Source of the DNA: Blasia pusilla
Lineage: Eukaryota > Marchantiophyta > Marchantiopsida > Blasiales
Assembly: GCA_050084515.1 (NCBI GenBank)
Contig: CM114271.1
Location: forward strand, 1,860,001-1,924,000
DNA length: 64,000 bases
Direction of reading: 5' to 3'
Part shown: positions 44,429 to 56,610 of the stretch, one piece after another
Layout of the letters: each line of letters starts with the position of its first letter
Position numbering within the stretch: the first letter of the stretch is position 1
The notes under the pieces: model-generated
The model's database searches: none
Told to the model about the DNA's origin: nothing
Seen by the model: only the letters and a program-made list of their open reading frames with translations
Program-made: the position numbers and the translations under genes

Positions 44429-47400
44429 TTTTTATTATTCAAAACTAGTGTGATCTAGAAAAAAACATTGAGAATTTATTACGATTGTAATTACCCTTAG
44501 TGAAAAAATTGTAGTAATCTTAAATCCTAACGAGGTATTTAGGGAGGTGTTTTTTTGTTATACTAAATTACTAGTTAGCATGTCCATGTTTGCTCACCAA
44601 AATAATTTCATTTAAAAATAAATATAGATTTTATATTTTAATAATCATATTCCAATCATCTAAATAAATTTTTATTTTTATTTTAAATTGAAGTAATAAT
44701 CCATTTCCCTAGTTAGTTCCAAAAAATTTTGAATAATATTTATTCATCCCCTTCCATTCCTCCCACCAAAATAATACATACTAAGTATAGTTAAATTTAA
44801 TTGATAAAATGATTTCCCTCTTTCATTCATTTTTCCTTCTAAAATATCAAATGTGAATTCAAAGACAAAATTGCAAGCTTGTTGCTATTTTGTCTTATTA
44901 TCTCACTATTTTGTCTTATTGTACATACAAGGTCGTCAATTATAATATAGATTAGAGTGAGTCATTTCAAGCCTCGTGGGTGGCCAGTGGTAATCCGTAA
45001 CTTTACTAGCTTGTTGAAACCATTTTTCTCCGACACCATGTGGTTGTCGAGGTGCTCATCACGCCTTCAAGAAAAATCTTGTGCAACTCAATGGCCATGG
45101 ATATCCCCATCCACGAGCGACCCGAGTGATACGCCCTAATAATATTAAATTTCCCATCCATATGATGTATTGGGTAATTTGGGTTTGATTTGCATCAATT
45201 CTTTTTAGACTTCCTGAAAAAAAATTTCCTTAATTTTTCTCTTCTCTTAGAGGATTTCATTTCCTCGAGTAAGTGTAAACTTCTTGTCTCAAGAGAGTTG
45301 TATATTTTTTATAATATAGATGGTGAATTGTGATAATTTGAACTAGTAAGCCACCCATAATTGTACTTAAGCTACACCTTGTAACTCTTTTCATTTATCC
45401 AAGTGTTTCAAGTCTGTGATTCTTTCTCTATCAATTTAATTTGATCATATGCATATAAAGATTAGTTTTTGTTTTAGATGTGGAGGGTACTTTAATCTAG
45501 TTGACTATATCATTTTTGTGAAATTTTCCCTCAATATTTCATTTTTAATTTGCTCTTGGCATCTTTTTTTGTGCCTTAAAATTGTAGCGATGACTTTCAT
45601 TTCTCTATTTTATTTTATTTTCCCATGTTGAAGACTTTATGTGGTAAGAGTTGGATTTTACCAAATAAATAAATAAAATAAACACAAGTATGTGATGGAA
45701 AGATTTTGAATGGATTTTTAAAGAACCGAAATAAGTAGATAAAAGACACGAAGGAGGGTTCAAGTTTTTTCAAAATGAATCAATGTTATTATGCAAAAAT
45801 GCATCCATAATGATAAGACAAAAGAATAAGTCTTCAAGATTTATCCTAATTTTTACAAGTTGAAAATTGAAAGGAAATCAAGATGGAATTTGGGATTTTT
45901 TTTCTTTTCCTTGCAAAGTGAAAAGGTGAGGATAGGAGGTCTTCTAAATGAAGAAGTTGGGAAGAGGGATTTAAAGGAAAAGGTAAGTTTAAGGGAGGAG
46001 AGGAGATGGGTGATTGTGACAAAGAAGTAAATTGAGATTTTTTTAAAATAATGCATCAAATAGGCATGACAAAAGGTTCCCATTGTTATTTCTTGCACCA
46101 TTGTATGAATGTCAAATGTCTTATCACGCTCATGAGGCCAATGGCTTCAAAATAAATCCTCACCAAATAAATACCAATGCCATTTGTTACAACATCTATA
46201 GAAGTAAGCTCAAGAAGGAAGAAGGGTAAGTTCTTACTCTTTAAAATTGAGGAGGCAGGAGTAAGCTAAAAGGTAGAGGAGTTTGTCTTTCTTTCTTTTG
46301 CAAAACAGTGAAGTGGTTGGGATAAGGAATTTTTTTTAATTAATTTAAACAAGACATACGCACTTAATTCAGTGGTTAAGAAGGGGGCTAAGTTAAGGGA
46401 GAAGAAAAAATATTTTTATGAAATAAGGAAGATGAGGAGGATGAGAGGGATTTTTCCGTAAAGGGAAGTTTTTCTCTGTTTAAGAAGGAGGTGGGTCTTG
46501 TTATGGTCTCAATAAGGAGTAGTTCTTTTTATTGCTTAGAGAATAAATTTTTGAGTTCATAGATTGAGTGATCCATAAATATATATCATATCTTAGTATC
46601 TATCGTAGTGATAGTATCATCAATTGATATTAAGATTGTTCCCTACATCTAGTGAATTGCGGTGATTGCAAGTGTGAGAAAGAATAACACTATGCAAATG
46701 GGAAAATTTGGGTTTTTTTTCTAAATTTAATTTGTCCTAAAATCATGACATGTGAAGAATCAATGCTTATGGAGGATATCCAAATAAGGAATAAAAGCTA
46801 GTCAAAAGAGGGACACAAAGTTTTATATTTTATTGGAAAATTTAATTATAAAATTTCATGAGTGATTGATTTTCAAATTTTAACATTGTGATCTTGTTCA
46901 ACCCAATCACACGGGTTAGAAAGATGTGAAAAACTAATTCCACGTATATGATATTAGAATGAAATTTTTTTTAAGAAAAGAGGATGAGAGACTTTATTTA
47001 ACATGTGATAATCCAAACAAGAATTGTGGTCTCCAAAAGTAGAAAAATATAATGTTGGAACACGAATTAGAAAAATTATCAACTTAAAATATTGGGAATA
47101 GAACTCATGGAAAGAATAGTTTATTCATATTGTATCCCTTCACTCAAGAAAAGAAAAATGCCATCATTTTAGGCAGGTATACAATACACATACTTTTTTA
47201 AATGACCCTTTTTCAAATGGAGGAATTGAAATTATTAAGAAAAAAGTGAGAGAATCAAGACTTCCCCTAAATTTTTAAAGGAAATTTTCATATTTTTAAA
47301 AATATTTTCAACGTAAGGTTACCAACATCTTCTTGAAATTTCCAAAAAAATTGCAACATAGGAAATTTTGGACGCAAGCTCTTTCTTTAAGAAGGCTTCA

Positions 47401-49250
47401 AGTATTTCATGCATAATAAAGGCATTCTCAATATCCAAATTATATATTTACCCTTTGTGGCCTTTTTCCAAGCAACATGCGCTTTACCATATCAATCATG
47501 ACCATGTCGTTTATAATTGCTGAAAATATTTCATTAAAAAGGAAATGAAACATTATGCTCTCCCTTGAATATGCGATATGAAAAATGATGTGGAAAGTTG
47601 AAAGTTTGTGCCAAAGTCAATCCACTTAGAAGACCATGCGTGGAAACTCAAGTTTTTTGGGTGCAAAAAAACTCATCTATCTATCCTTTTTCCAATATAG
47701 CCTTCATTCACAAGAAAAAAAAGCTCTAAATTTTTAGGAGTCTCATACAATTTTTAAAAAAATTTGGTTTCCCCAAATCAATATTTTTTGGAAAAATTTC
47801 ATGTTGAATAGCATCTCTACCTCTGTATTGTGAAATTCTTGATACCAAGAAAATGGATTTTTTTTCCTGTTGTAGGAAGTCATCACCACGTAAGAGTTGG
47901 AGCCTTCCCCATTACCACTTTACATACATAGCTTGTAATTCTGAAAGTTTTTTTGATTTAGAAAGTGAGAAATAAGACTTCCCACTCTTCCCTTGATCTT
48001 GCTCATGCTTCCAAATCCATTAGAAGATTTAGATATCATTTTATCATAAGCTCTCCCAAACCATTTGATTGAGCTCCAACTATTTTTACAAAAAAAAGTT
48101 TACTTTATGATTTTTTAAGAGGTTATCTTATCAAATCCAAGTGAAGAAAGCCATTTCTATTTTTCACTACAAATTTTGATGGGAAAATGTATTTTCACAA
48201 AACTAATTCCTTTGATATGGTAGCAATAGTGGGATTCTAACTTCTTTCTATGAGGATCATCTAATAGGATAATATGACTTCTACAAATAGGAGTAAAGTG
48301 TGTAACAAAATAAGACACCTATCGGCTAGTGGAATGCCCTTGTTTGATAAAGACAAAGGACTTAACCCTTGGAAGTAAGAGATATCCTCTTTTCTCTAAT
48401 CTTAAATTTATTATATCGAAAAGATACTATGTCCTATTAAAAGAGTTGTTCTAAATTCCTCAACACAAATTGGGAGTAGGATTGAATAACACCTATCTTT
48501 TGGGCAATCTCGCTGGCTTATGTGTAGCACAGATAATTCAGACAAATGGAAATACTCAAACATGTCATCATGGGCATGAAACACTAGTCTATATGCAAGA
48601 GCCTCTCTACTTGACACATGAAAATGGAACAACAAGAAATTTTTTCCATAACAAGCAACAAGATTACTTTTTTATGAGCTAGATGATCATTGAACCGATT
48701 TCTACTACAAACTCTACTTTCCATAAAATTAATGAAAAATGGCTCGTTGATTTTCAAAACCTTCCATCTTTGACACATAACATTCGGGTAGAAGAAAACA
48801 TTTTCCCACCACAAGACCTCAAGAAAATCTTCTTAGAAGTGGTGTAGCTATTGATAATGATCATTCGCTACATGCATAACACAACAAAGAACTTATAAAT
48901 AATGGTTATTTATAACCATGTGCATATTGGTTTTAACTAGTATAAAACTTGTGTTATGCAAAAAGTGAATAGTCATCTCATGTAGATTCATCACCTCTAA
49001 GAGGCTCACCTCATGGTTTACCAAGAAAGGAGTCTATATTGATCAAGTATTCGTTGACAAACGTATACTGATGATATAAGCCTCGAAAATTGGAAAAAGA
49101 AGTTTAGATTTTTGATAAGTTGGAGGCCACTCAAAACCTTTCCAGTTGTGGCAATTGTAGGCACGGAAGCTCTAATGTAGTATTGCTAGTATACAATGCC
49201 CAGGGGATTGGCCTCTAATAAGAGTTTCTCATCACCCTCTTAGCTGAAAA
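44429..49250. other. 4.8 kb of AT-rich DNA, no gene seen
   Basis: Frames are short and stop-rich on both strands. I see no repeat with clear ends and no protein motif. The 70-76-codon frames near 48411-48814 overlap each other on opposite strands and show no family feature. Confidence 0.5.
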
Positions 49251-49340
49251 TCTATATCTTTACTATTAATAAAGGAGACTTATGTGGAGGGGTCTCCTCT
49301 ACGTGACACATATCCTCTAAGGACATCCATGCATACAACA
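49251..49340 (+). mobile_element. Helitron-like 5' end
   Basis: TCTATATCTTTACTATTAAT, then AAAGGAGACTTATGTGG, is preceded by A and resembles the start of the 10197 element. No matching 3' end was found nearby. A hairpin CGTGCATAGCACG at about 54632 followed by CTAG at 54659 is a possible but distant partner. Confidence 0.4.
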
Positions 49341-50019
49341 TGTGTCCATTTAAGGGAAAGGAAAAGAATTAAGGGAGGTGAGGAGGTGAAGTTTAAAAAA
49401 AAAAAAAAAATCAGAAATTTTTGAGGAGAACATCTTTTCTCATGTTTTTTCTCAACATTAAAAAAATATTTCTTTAAAAAATTCAGGGTTAATAAATATT
49501 TTTAAAATTTATCCCAATTAATTAAAAGTTTTTTCTTGAAATTAAAAAATTATTTTTTAATTGACTAATGCTGGTGTGTCATTTAAAAAAATAAAAAATA
49601 TTTACTAAATCTTGAAGGTGCAGCAGTAAATGTTATTTGCATAATTTCTCATGCATTCTTTTTATGTGATTTTTAGATCTCCTTTTGCATTTTTCTTTTC
49701 ATCCTTTCAAGAAATTTTTTATAAAAAATTTTCCTGTCCAATTTTCTTTTCTTTCCTTCTTTTTTTCACCTTACATACGAGAATTAGCATATACGGTATA
49801 GGTGGTTTCTAACTTAGAGTCAACAATTTTTTTTAAAGAATTGTTTTTGGATAAAAAGTATTTGGAAGTAAAAAAATACTAGGAAGATGGAGAATTATAC
49901 TATGTAAGTTAAAAAAGAAAAATAAAAAACGAGAGTAAATTTGGGAAAATTAAGAATATTTGACAGGAATTACTTTAATTTATTTGAAAAAAGAATTACG
50001 TGAGATTCTCGGAAGCCAG
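49341..50019. other. AT-rich DNA, no gene seen
   Basis: A-rich runs and no coding signal. Confidence 0.5.
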
Positions 50020-50640
50020 GCCTTCGCGAAGTGGATAGGGTAGGAGACTAGGAAGCAGAACACGTGGAGGACGAGGATGAGTCTATGAGAGCGTCTATGA
50101 GAACGAGATCCGCTAAGCGGACGACAGCTGCAGTGCCGAGCAGCGACAGCAGCTCACGGCGGCGAGTGCGACGAAGTCTGAGTCTCTGAAGTGAGACGCA
50201 GTGCGGACTGCGGAGCCCTCGAACGAACGAACGAGACTCGTACAGCGCGTATGCGTTACTTCTTCGGCGGAATGCGGTCAAAGCCCGTTCGCGGATTCTC
50301 GGATCATGTGTGTGGCGCATGTAAGGCGTGCGGGGAGCGCTGCCTTCGAGAAACGGACAGGGATCCCGCAGCACAACCTCAGGACTCAGGACTCCCGTCG
50401 ACCGATGACAGTCGCTCCTTCGCTCTACGACTGAACTGCCGAACCTACGAGACGGTATCGCTATACCGCCCAGAGCGGGTTCCCCCGACCTAAACCTCCG
50501 GGTCAGGAAAGAAAAACCCCTCCGGCGGGTCCCCCCGACCGATGACAGTCGCTCCTTCGCTCTACGACTCAACTGCCGAACCTACGAGACGGTATCGCTA
50601 TGCCGCCCAGCGCGGGTTCACGAAAAGGCGAACTTTTCGT
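50020..50640. other. GC-rich island with 84-bp tandem duplication
   Basis: The composition changes abruptly from AT-rich to GC-rich and back. An 84-bp unit starting CGACCGATGACAGTCGC is present at 50399-50482 and 50536-50619 with three mismatches. A 174-codon Arg/Ser-rich frame spans it on the minus strand (50048-50572). High GC lowers stop frequency, so the frame alone proves little. I recognise no protein, rRNA or tRNA. It could be a promoter-type CpG island, a satellite fragment or an insertion from elsewhere. Confidence 0.7.
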
Positions 50641-51073
50641 ATTAGTATACCCGTGAATATATAATTTTTAGTCACTAAAGTGTAGAATTGAATTTGAGTG
50701 ATTCTATTGACTTAGACAATAGAATCATTCAAATTGGAATTTTATTGGAAAAACAGAATATGTGTCAAAGGTAGAAGTGATTTCTAAATGAAGAGGCACT
50801 CTCGAATATTGATATGGATTTTAAAGTCACATGGTGAATGTGAATGTGCGGCATGTGGAGAGGGTTGGGGAGAAAATAATTATAAAACATGTACGGGACA
50901 CGTGATATAGGTTCGATGGAAAGAAAAGATAGAAGGAAATTTTTGGATGGGTTGTAACAAGGGAGAAAGGAAACCTCAATAAAAAACGAGTGATGGAAAA
51001 CCCATGGGGAACTCAAAGAGTCGAGTACGTGAAGCCCACAACCGGCCGGAAAAAAGAAAAGGGGGCATCCCAC
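50641..51073. other. Spacer and 3' region of the minus-strand retrotransposon
   Basis: AT-rich, grading into the putative 3' UTR of the element that lies to the right. No separate gene. Confidence 0.4.
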
Positions 51074-53240
51074 CTACCAGCTAAACTCACCAAAAACAGA
51101 GACAATATCAATAACAACTAGAGGGACATGACTACCACTAAGTGGGCCTCTAGTGCTGGTATCTGCCACAACCTGATCCTGCCGCAAAAACTCATTGGCT
51201 TGGGCATGTTGCAAAGCTATGGAGACCCGTTGCCCACAAAAAAGAATCGCAATAGCTAAGGACAACCCCCATTTCTTGAGTGGATATGATCAGTGCAATC
51301 CGTAAGGAATGAGTCAAACCTCTTCCCCATAGCCCCATACATCTCTATGGCTAAGGGGACGAATCGATGTTCATCATGAAGTCGACTATAGAGATGGCTC
51401 TTCTTCACTGCCGCTGCCAACGTCGCTCCTTGTAGAAATCTCCCTTATGCCATCACTTGGGTTTGCATAGCCTCCCGCGTAGGAATCGTCACTACAACGT
51501 CCGCCACTACCTTCTTAGCCTCTCGTGTTATATAAAGATCAACACGGATAAGGAAATCCCGCATGGAGTAGTGCCTCTCTCTCTTCACTTGGAAGCCACT
51601 CTCACGAGCAATACTGAACATGATACATGCACAACATTGTAAGTGACAATCCTCTCACCCCCAACTGAACAACGTGCTAAATGCACACCAAGTGCTTCCA
51701 AACTCCGAACCTCAATGGGAATATCCTTGTCAGATATAGTGACTCTAAAAACAACCTCAAAGTGGGCTTCCATCAAAGGAGATTGGATTCCAGATTGACT
51801 GAAGGTAACTAAGAAGGAGAAAGTGGGGAGAACGGCTATGGTCTCAAGTAGAAGGGAATCTCTTTATGCTATGCGGGAAGATTGTAGTGGCAAAAACGCC
51901 ATCATCAACCTGAGACACATAATGTAGAAGGAGTGGTATATCCCTAAACATAAATCTAGAGCAAACAAGGGGTGTTGCAATGGCCCAACTCCCCAAAAAA
52001 TCTGAGGGAGTTACTAATTCCGTCAAGAGAAGAACTACTCCACCAAAGGAAATCGGCCAAGAAGCCTGCCTACGAGCTAGCTCTCCCCATGGGGCACTCA
52101 AAAGAACCAAGTCCTAAGAGATCCCCAAACACATGTAGGATCTTCCTATCGAAGGATCTATAGAGGATAGAAAGGTGAATAGATATCCAAACCGTTCTAG
52201 TGAGATAACTAGGTCGACTAGCAAGGATCTCCAGGGCCCACAATATGGGTATCATCTGCCAACAAGGGGAAAATGCAATCTGAAAAGCCTCATTGTAGAA
52301 AAATTGCTCGATAATGAGCCAAAGAAAATAATGCGCCATCCAAATGATCACATTGATCAACAAGTTCCAATGGTAGACTCCAAAACCGTGACCTCCTCCT
52401 TAAACCGACCATAGTGGAAATAGAGGGCCAAAGGGGCCCCATAGAAAGCCTGCACAAAGGGAATGAGGCTTGTAATGGGGACACATGCGTCTCTCAACTC
52501 TCTGAAGATAGCTTCCCGTAACACTGAGTTGAAGGCATTCTTCACATCCACTTAGAGGGCCACCCATTCGAGATATACATTGAGACAAGCCCTTAAACCT
52601 AAGGCTACCGTCTCATAGCTGGATGCCATGGCAACTCCAAATTGATGCGGACTCAGGTGAGATTGGAAAGCCTTATGGAATTGCAAAGAAATAGTGAGAA
52701 TCACCAACCACAAGAGCATCTTGCCTATGGCAATCTGACGAATACTTCCACCCTCCTTCGACAACGCCAAAAGTCGCCCTGACCCCAATACTTCGGCCAC
52801 TGTAGTTGGCTCTCTCCCATAAGCTAGATGGGAGAAAACTTGAAGCAACTTGAAAAAGCCACTAGTAGAGTCCTTGGGAGGAAAGTAATCACAAAGGTGT
52901 TCATACATCATACGGGAAAACCCTTCTGCCGCAATCCTAGGAGAACGTCAACGTGCAAAGAAAGATGGGTCAAGGCATACAACCATGTCAAGATGGAAAT
53001 CACGTGAAAAACCTGGAATATCAACCATTGGATGAGTACGTAGCCTCTAGAGGGCATCAATGGTAACAGTTGACAGAGATGCCTTGTCCATCAGGTATAG
53101 AGCATGAGCAACTTGCAAGTACTCACATGCCGTCCAAGTATCCTACATTGTTGTAACTTGGCTGCTACAAGATTATCTAGCGGGAAACCAAGTAAAGTGC
53201 TACCTTTGGCATATGCCACAAAATCACTCTATAGAGACGT
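51074..53240 (-). pseudogene. RLE-type non-LTR retrotransposon, copy 2 (RT to C-terminus)
   Basis: Reading the minus strand from 52911: YEHLCDYFPPKD, then ASGRLLALS-type RT entry (GSGRLLALSKEGGSIRQIAI), SPHQFGVAMASSYETVALG, an in-frame stop, then motif A VDVKNAFNSVLREAIF and FVQAFYGAP. Motif B is degraded in another frame (GALFSLAHYRA). Motif C reads PLLADDTHIVGP at about 52240-52268, with ADD where most LINEs have YADD. Further on come ARRQASWPISFGG and FLGSWAIATPLVCSRF (52110-51844 frame), then the knuckle remnant ALGVHLARCSVGGERI (51776 frame), and last SIALQHAQANEFLRQD (51265 frame). This is the same order as copy 1 at 19115, with many frameshifts. Sequence up to about 53640 may belong to its N-terminal part, but I cannot verify that. 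Confidence 0.75.
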
Positions 53241-53999
53241 CTAATCACCTCCTAAAAAATGCCTCAATCGGGCCACAACCTCTCTATGGCCGCCCGTCCT
53301 ACCCCGGATATAACAGAGATATCATCATGGAAGGAGAAGTAGTAGATACCAAGAGAGCTTTTCCATAGGATCAAGTGCAATCCTAGCTACGGGTGGAGGA
53401 AAGCAGGATAGAGGTTATCCCTGATAGCATAGGGAATCCTATGGAACAACCTCGAGCAGAGAAAACGAGTCTCAAAGAGACATGATCAACTGGAGGAACC
53501 ACCCCTTCCAATCTATCAAAGTTAGGATGCTTTTCCGCTTGAACGAGTGAAGAATTTGGGACAATAAGGACATTTTGTATGCCAACTAGATGACCCATAC
53601 GTCCCCACATGGGGGGCTGGTCTGGTTCAAGGCATATATACAACTCACCAAGAAGAGAACATGGTCCCCTCAGTCAATCCTGGGAGATGAAAACAGCTGG
53701 GAAAAGCATCTACGTAAGGATAAACTGATAGCGAAAACCATGAACCAAGCATGAGCAAGAAATAAGGATGACAAATAAAGATGAACGTAGAAGGGAGTTA
53801 GGGAGGGGTGAATGAGAGGAAGTTATGTGGGGAGCGTTCCCTATATGAAAATATTTGAAAGCCAAATGCCTAAACAAGAAACCCTAATAGGAGTATAGAT
53901 CTATGAAACAAGATAAAAATTAAAATACTTCACTATATGAGTCATGGTGCAGATTAAAACAAAGAAGAAGATCCGCTCTTCGTTTTGGTATATAACACG

Positions 54000-54002
<3 letters not shown>
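53241..54002. other. Possible 5' part of the retrotransposon, then spacer
   Basis: A minus-strand frame of 86 codons ends at 53383. It has no motif I can name but continues directly from the retrotransposon copy. Beyond 53650 nothing is seen. Confidence 0.35.

Positions 54003-54056
<54 letters not shown>
54003..54056. repeat. (CT)n microsatellite
   Basis: About 27 CT units. Confidence 0.97.
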
Positions 54057-54062
<6 letters not shown>

Positions 54063-55499
54063 TTTTCATCATGCCCCATCCCTTTGTAGCCGCCCGATCC
54101 TCCCGCTCCCCTCTATAATTGGAGTCTTCATAGGTTAAGGGTTTAGGTGTTAAAGTCGTCCGAACCGCTCGCGGCAAGTTGGAAGGAGCGCCGCAAAGAA
54201 GTAGGCGCGCAACGTCATCGTAACAATACAACTTATGGAATGCAGAGTGTGCTCAGGCATAGTAGTGATTCAATGAGACTATTATCACATGATTTTAATT
54301 ATTAAATATTTAAAATTTCCAAAATTTCCAAATCTACCCATATCATAGATATTAAATTTTAATTAGATATTATTAGATGATTTATATTTTAATATTTTAT
54401 TTGATTGATTTGAGAGTTTACTCAAAATTATAAGGACACATATCAAAATGTGTATAGCTAAAATCTATAAACTAATTATAGAGTGCAGTTTTTTTAGTAG
54501 TTCCTCTCTTTGACATGTGTCATTAATACTAATTAGATTTCTCTCAAAAATAATTTTGGTCACATTAATTGCGGGTCATACAGATAGATTGGTTAGGAGT
54601 GACATTGAAACATGAAGTATTAAAGAGAGATCCGTGCATAGCACGATTCCTTACAAGTCCTTACTAGGACTACATATAACATGAGAGGATTTTTAAAATT
54701 GAAGCGGCAGTCTACGATACTTATATAGATTAATGAAGACTTCTCAAAATTATTAGTCATGTATATTACTATGGAGGGTGCCCTTACTATTTTCAATTTT
54801 TTCACTTGACATTCTCAATCAATTGTGTTTTGACTCATGTCTTTGGATAATTTAGAGTAATTTTTGGAGGCAGTCAAGTTGGGGGTTTGATATGGAATCC
54901 ATCATGTCAAGTTAGAGGTATGTCAAGATCAATGAGGACATGTAATCTGAATTTAAGTAACTCACAAGGATCAATGATAATTTTTTCCAAATACATCATA
55001 TGCCATCAAAGCCTTATAAGATCCCGCCTTATTGATGATAACTATGAGTCTAAAAACCTTCAATATTTTTTTTTCATGTTCATCATGTCACTATGTTGCC
55101 TTTTTTTTTCCCCTAATTGTATTATAATGAATATATGGATTTTTTCTTATATCCAAAATACTTCAAATTTGATCATATGAAGATATAAAAATTATTCAAG
55201 GATTTGCTTACTTTTTCATTTCTTGCATTTCTAAATATCATCTAAGACTTTCATACTAAAAATTTAATTTTATTGCCCGCTCTCATTTGTTGAAAATAAT
55301 TATTTGATGCAATCCTCCTTTTTTAACCTTTATATTTTTTGTCTTCTTGTCTTCCCCTATTAAAAAGATAGCCCAAAAGAAAAGATTCTAGAAAAATTAT
55401 GCAAAGTCCTCCTTTATAAGCAATTTTTTCTTTTCGTTCCCTAATAAAAAATAAAAGCCTCTTCATGAGAATATTGTGTGAAGTCCAATAAACCTAACA
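54057..55499. other. AT-rich DNA, no gene seen
   Basis: A Helitron-type hairpin (CCGTGCATAGCACG) near 54631 is followed by CTAG 18-20 bases later, a weak element end. No gene. Confidence 0.45.
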
Positions 55500-56430
55500 C
55501 AAGAAGAAGAAAATTGAAAAACGAGACACTTGGATTGGAAGAGAAAATATGTCTGCTTCATTGAGCATAGGGTTGCACACAGACAAAGTCCGTGGACTTA
55601 TGGGCATCCATAGGAAGGATATGTCCGTGTAGACCTGAGTACTCGCAACCCACACCCGAGCTTGCAGAGCCCGTAGCGTAGACCCAAGCTTGGACAACTT
55701 GGATCTACGCTACCGGATAGGTAGGCTCAAGGACGGGCTCTAATGCAGACCGCGTGTACGTGAGCAACATGTCCGTTTTCGTGTAACCTTGATTGAGCAT
55801 TGTATGGGTTGAAGCAAGGCCCCATGGTATAGTATCAAAAAATAAATACATTCTTCAGAGAAATGGGCCTCATCAACAATCCCTAAAAAAAGTATGTGTT
55901 TTGCAAAGATGTATATATATATATATATTTATTTTCCTTTATGTAGATGATCTTATCATCATAGGAGATCATCCTAAGAAAATAGAGGAAATGAAGGAAG
56001 TGTTGAAATTTGAGTTCAAAATATCATATCTAGATCTTTTGCAACATTTTGTTTGCCTCATGATTTGGAAATTGTTAGATTCTAATTTTCTTTCTCAAGA
56101 AAATTATTTAATAGAAATCTTAAAGGTATTTGAGATGACCAAGTATAAGGAAGTGGTTTTGCTGATGGAAAAAAAAATTGAAACTCTTAATGGAGGATGT
56201 TTCACCATTAGTAGATGAAAAGATATATAGAAGGCTAATGGGTAATTTGACATCATTTGTTTTTTGGATGCATTAAGTATTAATGATTATCATTAGCTTT
56301 ATGATAATCATGAAAAGGCAAGGATGAGTGTTTTAAAGTACGTGAAAGACATTATTGACTTTGGCATCATCTACAATGCAAAGACAAAGATGACAGGCTT
56401 TTGTGACTAAGATTGGGCAAGAGACTTTGA
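55500..56430 (+). pseudogene. Ty1/copia pol remnant A, interrupted by a short element
   Basis: Coding traces include YVDDLIIIGD (about 55937-55966), the copia RT catalytic motif, then KIEEMKEVLKFEFK, FLSQENYLIEILKVFEM, and RNase H-like traces with YVKDIIDFGI and later GFCD-DWARD. Stops and frameshifts are frequent. A 224-bp hAT-like element sits inside at 55568-55791. The same region without the insertion is present in remnant B at about 60105-60175. It continues into LTR-like sequence at 56440. Confidence 0.75.
55568..55791. mobile_element. hAT-like short element inserted in copia remnant A
   Basis: It starts TAGGGTTGCACACAGACAAA and ends CCGTTTTCGTGTAACCTTG. It is flanked by ATTGAGCA at 55560-55567 and 55792-55799, an exact 8-bp duplication. 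The homologous copia stretch at about 60125-60140 reads TTTATGGACCATTGTATAGG, without the insertion. That gives a related empty site and supports both the ends and the 8-bp duplication. Confidence 0.85.
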
Positions 56431-56439
56431 TTGTAGGAG

Positions 56440-56610
56440 ATCTGTTAGCGCACTCTCGTATGTGGAGTTTCTCCATCTTCAAATTTCATCTAAGGCTTTG
56501 AAGCTCTACTATGAGCGCAGGGATGGATCAAGCCACTTTGTACTTCAAGATTTTTTTTAATATATTTCAATTATTTATGCACATTCTGTTTTCTTACAAG
56601 AAAGCACGAA
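56440..56610 (+). repeat. LTR fragment of copia remnant A
   Basis: TAGCGCACTCTCGTATGT, a TCATCTAAGGCTTTGAAGCT-type block, CTACTATGAGCGCA and ACATTCTGTTTTCTTAC follow in the same order as in the LTR at 60917 and the solo LTR at 12810. Confidence 0.55.

Noticed and set aside
50048-50572. 174-codon Arg/Ser-rich frame in the GC-rich island
   Set aside because: GC-rich DNA gives long frames by chance, and it crosses a tandem duplication with no recognisable domain.
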